Origin: Listeria_A hofi
GTDB taxonomy: Bacteria; Bacillota; Bacilli; Lactobacillales; Listeriaceae
Direction: 5' to 3'
Assembly: GCF_963575615.1 (NCBI RefSeq)
Contig: NZ_CAUYTL010000002.1
Span: 179,640-243,639, forward strand
Length of the DNA stretch: 64,000 nucleotides
Positions 61,429-64,000 of the stretch are shown here, one piece after another. Position numbers and translations under genes: made by a program. Each line of letters opens with the position of its first letter. Positions within the stretch are counted from its first letter, which is position 1. Below the pieces are notes generated by a model. It had not been told where the DNA came from. It saw nothing but the letters and a program-made list of their open reading frames with translations, and searched no databases.

Positions 61429-62676
61429 ATGAAGTTGACAAAACAGGAGAAAAGCTGGGTTTTTCAGGATTGGGGAAATTCTGTTTATTCGATTATGATT
61501 ACGACGGCAATTTTACCAATCTATTTTAAAGGAGTGGCGAGTAATGCAGGGATTGCGGATCATGTGTCGACCGCTTATTGGGGTTATGCAAACTCGCTTG
61601 GAACACTATTAATTTCGTTATTAGCGCCTATTCTTGGAACAATTGCTGACTATCAATTTTTCAAAAAACGCTTTTTTAGTCTATTCACGTGGCTAGGTAT
61701 TGCTTTTACCGTGGCTTTCGTTTTTGTGCCAAGCGATCAATGGATGCTGTTGCTTATTTTTTATATGCTCTCGCTCATTGGATTTTCGGGTGCAAACATA
61801 TTTTATGACTCATTTCTAGTCGATATCACTAGCAATGACCGAATGGACAAAGTTTCATCGTATGGTTATGCGTTCGGTTATTTAGGAAGTTGTATTCCAT
61901 TCATCGCGTTTATCGTTTTTCAAGCTACCGGGATTTTGCCTATTAGTCAAACGATGTTACTAAATGGTGCATTCGTGCTGACGGCGGTTTGGTGGGCTGT
62001 TTTTACAATCCCGTTGTGGCGTAACGTTCACCAAGTTTATTTTATTCCACATGATAAAAAGCCTATTCGCAGTAGCTTTGTCAGACTTGGAAATACACTT
62101 AAAAATATTAAGCAGTATAGTAATATCGTATTGTTTCTTGTTGCGTATTTCTTTTATATCGATGGTGTGGATACGATTTTTCGAATGGCATCTTCTTATG
62201 GTATCGATCTGGGGATTTCTGATACAACGCTTATCATCGTCTTACTGGTGACACAAATTATCGCATTTCCGTGCACCATTATTTACGGGCAACTTGCGAA
62301 ACACTTTGGTGGAAAGCCCTTGATATTGACTGCGATATTCATCTATATTATCATTTGTATTTATGCCATTTTCATGAAGACAGCAACAGACTTTTGGATA
62401 TTGGCGATGCTAGTTGGTACATCACAAGGCGGAATTCAAGCGCTTAGCCGTTCTTATTTCGGTAAAATAATCCCAAAAGAACGCTCCAATGAATTTTATG
62501 GATTCTACAACATATTTGGCAAATTTTCAGCAATTATGGGTCCAGCATTAATGGGAGTCATTGCTCAAGTCACTGGCCACACACAATACGGTGTCGCGAG
62601 CCTTGTCGTTTTATTTGCAATTGGAGGTGTGTTATTGTTATTGGTGAAAGCTGAAAAGCCGAACCAGCCCGTTTAG
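61429..62676 (+). CDS. UMF1-family MFS transporter (YxiO-like)
   Basis: A 415-residue MFS protein with about twelve helices. The opening LTKQEKSWVFQDWGNSVYSIMITTAILPIYFKG is characteristic of the UMF1/Atg22-like family; GANIFYDSFLVDI and GGIQALSRSYFGKIIPKE are also typical. Substrate unknown; export of amino acids or nucleotides has been proposed for relatives. AAAGGGGATAC precedes the ATG. Its last codons and stop lie within dispersed repeat copy 3. Confidence 0.85.
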   Translation: MKLTKQEKSWVFQDWGNSVYSIMITTAILPIYFKGVASNAGIADHVSTAYWGYANSLGTLLISLLAPILGTIADYQFFKKRFFSLFTWLGIAFTVAFVFVPSDQWMLLLIFYMLSLIGFSGANIFYDSFLVDITSNDRMDKVSSYGYAFGYLGSCIPFIAFIVFQATGILPISQTMLLNGAFVLTAVWWAVFTIPLWRNVHQVYFIPHDKKPIRSSFVRLGNTLKNIKQYSNIVLFLVAYFFYIDGVDTIFRMASSYGIDLGISDTTLIIVLLVTQIIAFPCTIIYGQLAKHFGGKPLILTAIFIYIIICIYAIFMKTATDFWILAMLVGTSQGGIQALSRSYFGKIIPKERSNEFYGFYNIFGKFSAIMGPALMGVIAQVTGHTQYGVASLVVLFAIGGVLLLLVKAEKPNQPV

Positions 62677-62769
62677 ATTCGACAGAAATTGTTAGGGGGA
62701 GCAGTTAAAACCCGTACTTGTTTTTTTAAGTAGGCCACGAAATTTCCAAGAAGCTGGATCCGAAGGCGC
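62668..62769 (+). repeat. Dispersed GC-rich repeat, copy 3
   Basis: CCCGTTTAGATTCGACAGAAATTG matches copy 1 at 34792 onward in spaced blocks; GGGGGAGCAGTTAAAACCC, GGCCACGAAATTTCC and CTGGATCC match copy 2. The GGCTGTTG block is missing here. The stop codon of the MFS gene lies in the first bases of the repeat. Confidence 0.7.
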
Positions 62770-62803
62770 AAGACTTGACGCAGCACAAAAGGAGGAAAAA
62801 ATA

Positions 62804-63274
62804 ATGCAAAAAAAATATCAAAAAATATCGGAAACATCAGGTATTATGACATTTGATTTAGAGCTAAACAGTGAAATTTCTAAAGTATGGGATCTCATAG
62901 CTACAACAAAAGGATTGGCCCAATGGTTCCCAGAGCTGAGCATTGGCGAATCGGGTGTAGATGGATTAATCTTATTTGATTTTGGAAACGGCGAATATGA
63001 AGAAATGACGATCACTATGTATGAGCCCGAGTCTATTTTAGAGTACACCTGGGATAAAAATATGGTCCGTTTTGAATTAGTAGAACAAGATAATAAAATA
63101 AATCTCCGTTTTACAGAGGAAATAAACGAAAAAACAACACATACGCCGCGTGATATTTCTGGTTGGCATATGTGTTTGGAAAAAATTCAAGGTATTTTAG
63201 AAGACAAGGAAGTTTCATTCACAGAAGCCGAATTTTTAGCTCTATTTGATGAATACCAAGCATTGATGAACTAG
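62804..63274 (+). CDS. SRPBCC (AHSA1-like) domain protein
   Basis: A 156-residue single-domain protein: FDLELNSEISKVWDLIATTKGLAQWFPELSI at the start and a C-terminal helix (GWHMCLEKIQGILEDKEV) fit the SRPBCC fold with a hydrophobic ligand pocket. The ligand is unknown. AAAGGAGG precedes the ATG. It resembles the second domain of the ArsR fusion at 52557-53294 but lacks an HTH. Confidence 0.78.
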   Translation: MQKKYQKISETSGIMTFDLELNSEISKVWDLIATTKGLAQWFPELSIGESGVDGLILFDFGNGEYEEMTITMYEPESILEYTWDKNMVRFELVEQDNKINLRFTEEINEKTTHTPRDISGWHMCLEKIQGILEDKEVSFTEAEFLALFDEYQALMN

Positions 63275-63280
63275 TGATGT

Positions 63281-63434
63281 AAAAGTAAAAGAAGAGAAGG
63301 CTCAAACTAGCTTTGAAGAAGCGGCTAATCATCAGAAACAAGTGCTCGTAAAAGGTGGCGCGTTATCTTATCGACTGGGGAGCAGTTATTGTAGCTAAAT
63401 TACTGCCGAATAAAAACCATCTTGACTTGAAGTA
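63281..63434 (+). pseudogene. Possible decayed short gene with a frameshift
   Basis: One frame reads VKVKEEKAQTSFEEAANHQK and then QVLVKGGALSYRLGS; the next frame continues AVIVAKLLPNKNHLDLK and stops. No start codon or ribosome binding site is present and a single-base shift near 63390 is needed. The family is unknown, and chance is possible. Confidence 0.3.
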
Positions 63435-63452
63435 GGCTTCATGGTGTAAACT
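63422..63452 (+). promoter_or_regulatory. MerR-type promoter (19-base spacer with dyad)
   Basis: TTGACT (63422-63427) and TAAACT (63447-63452) are 19 bases apart, the long spacing MerR proteins correct by DNA distortion. The spacer contains the dyad TGAAG-TAGG-CTTCA. Confidence 0.75.
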
Positions 63453-63491
63453 ATCTGTTGACTATTAGATTAGCAAGGAGGAGGAATCCGA

Positions 63492-63872
63492 ATGAATATT
63501 AAGCTAGTGAGTGAGGAGACCAATATTTCCGCGGACACAATTAGATATTACGAAAGAATTGGTCTCATTCCCCCGGTGCCTCGTAACGAAAACGGTATCC
63601 GTAAATTTGATGAGGAAGATGTAAGGTGGATTCTATTTAGTCGTCAAATGCGAAATGCTGGGCTTTCGATTGAGGCGTTAATTGAATATTTGAGCCTTTT
63701 TCGAGAAGGAGATACGACAATCCCTGCACGTGTAGCGCTTTTGAAGGAGCAGCGCAATGATTTGCAAAATCGAATTGACACGATGCAAAGCGCGCTGAGT
63801 CGTTTGGATTTCAAGATTGAAAATTATGGCAGTCATGTTGTACCAAATGAGAGAAAGCTAAAAGATTTTTGA
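63492..63872 (+). CDS. MerR-family regulator (AdhR/YhdM-like)
   Basis: A 126-residue MerR protein: the winged helix opens MNIKLVSEETNISADTIRYYERIGLIPP, with the conserved RYYE, followed by FDEEDVRWILFSRQMRNAGLSIEALIEY and a dimerising coiled coil. No sensing cysteine set is seen, as in AdhR-type aldehyde-stress regulators, though AdhR itself has one cysteine. AAGGAGGAGGAA precedes the ATG. The MerR-type promoter upstream suggests autoactivation. Its usual partner gene would lie downstream but a group II intron intervenes. Confidence 0.85.
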   Translation: MNIKLVSEETNISADTIRYYERIGLIPPVPRNENGIRKFDEEDVRWILFSRQMRNAGLSIEALIEYLSLFREGDTTIPARVALLKEQRNDLQNRIDTMQSALSRLDFKIENYGSHVVPNERKLKDF

Positions 63873-63884
63873 AAAGTGGATAAA

Positions 63885-63923
63885 AAATAAGCATTCTAGC
63901 TTTTTGCTAGAATGCTTATTTTG
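63885..63923 (+). terminator. Terminator after merR; insertion site of the group II intron
   Basis: AATAAGCATTCTAG pairs perfectly with CTAGAATGCTTATT, followed by TT. The intron begins 1-3 bases past the stem's T run. Confidence 0.92.
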
Positions 63924-64000
63924 GTGCGCCCAGCATGCGCAAATGCTAGGTGGTGAAAGTCCACTACAGGCTTGGCAGTAGGAACTGTTAGCTCAAGGCA
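63924..64000 (+). mobile_element. Group II intron, 5' end (rest beyond the window), probably class C
   Basis: The sequence starts GTGCGCCCAGCAT, the GUGYG 5' end of group II introns, and continues GGTGGTGAAAGTCCAC, CAGTAGGAACTG and TTAGCTCAAGGCA, all in the order found in domain I of bacterial introns such as the Bacillus class C type. Insertion directly downstream of a Rho-independent terminator is the hallmark of class C. The reverse transcriptase reading frame would lie outside the window. Confidence 0.85.

Overview
The window comes from a low-GC Gram-positive bacterium, almost certainly a Listeria species outside the L. monocytogenes group. Gene order follows, from memory and not by computation, the L. 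monocytogenes block lmo1458 to lmo1417: glyS, ppsR, yqxD, dnaG, rpoD, trmK, nif3-like, ispH, cshB, nfo, ppaC, zurAMR, ispG, DUF1189, sodA, PBP, asd, dapG, dapA, rnjB, ABC-F, thiT, opuCABCD, murB. Protein sequences such as OpuCA, ZurA and DnaG fit Listeria closely.

Layout. 1-7107: translation, replication and transcription core (glyS 3' end, ppsR, yqxD, dnaG, rpoD, trmK, nif3). 7149-15776: ispH on the minus strand, a small winged-helix gene, helicase cshB, nfo and ppaC, a GNAT gene, a TspO-like gene and the Zur-controlled zinc importer operon. 15868-22743: exonuclease, BCCT betaine-type transporter, ispG, DUF1189 protein, small secreted and HTH proteins, sodA. 22928-30948: a class B PBP, then a roughly 4.8 kb accessory insert (secreted protein, orphan RinA-like regulator, two paralogous membrane proteins, a 740-residue DUF1906 cell-wall protein) before asd. 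29908-34775: the asd-dapG-dapA-rnjB lysine/DAP operon. 35137-43397: a divergent catabolic locus (malic enzyme and MFS on minus, IclR regulator, fumarase/aspartase-like lyase, aldehyde and alcohol dehydrogenases on plus). 43471-51838: structured tandem repeats, a membrane protein, an ABC-F ATPase, a TPP-riboswitch-controlled thiT-thiW pair and the osmolyte importer opuCABCD. 51950-57978: a variable segment between opuC and murB (kinase, ArsR-AHSA1 fusion, rearranged UvrA-like ATPase, membrane and coiled-coil proteins) where L. monocytogenes carries mntH and bilE. 58004-64000: murB, AI-2E-type membrane protein, phosphodiesterase, UMF1-type MFS, SRPBCC protein, MerR regulator, and the first 77 bases of a group II intron placed just after the merR terminator.

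Most promising for new biology: (1) the DUF1906/peptidoglycan-binding protein with an unrelated, more AT-rich, hydrophobic-tailed C-terminus followed by two paralogous membrane proteins, which looks like an effector with immunity proteins; (2) a repeat family whose hairpin covaries between distant loci, plus a second GC-rich dispersed repeat; (3) a UvrA-like ATPase with rearranged domains; (4) a catabolic locus whose lyase has lost conserved active-site residues. All functions are inferred by reading sequence; no searches were run.
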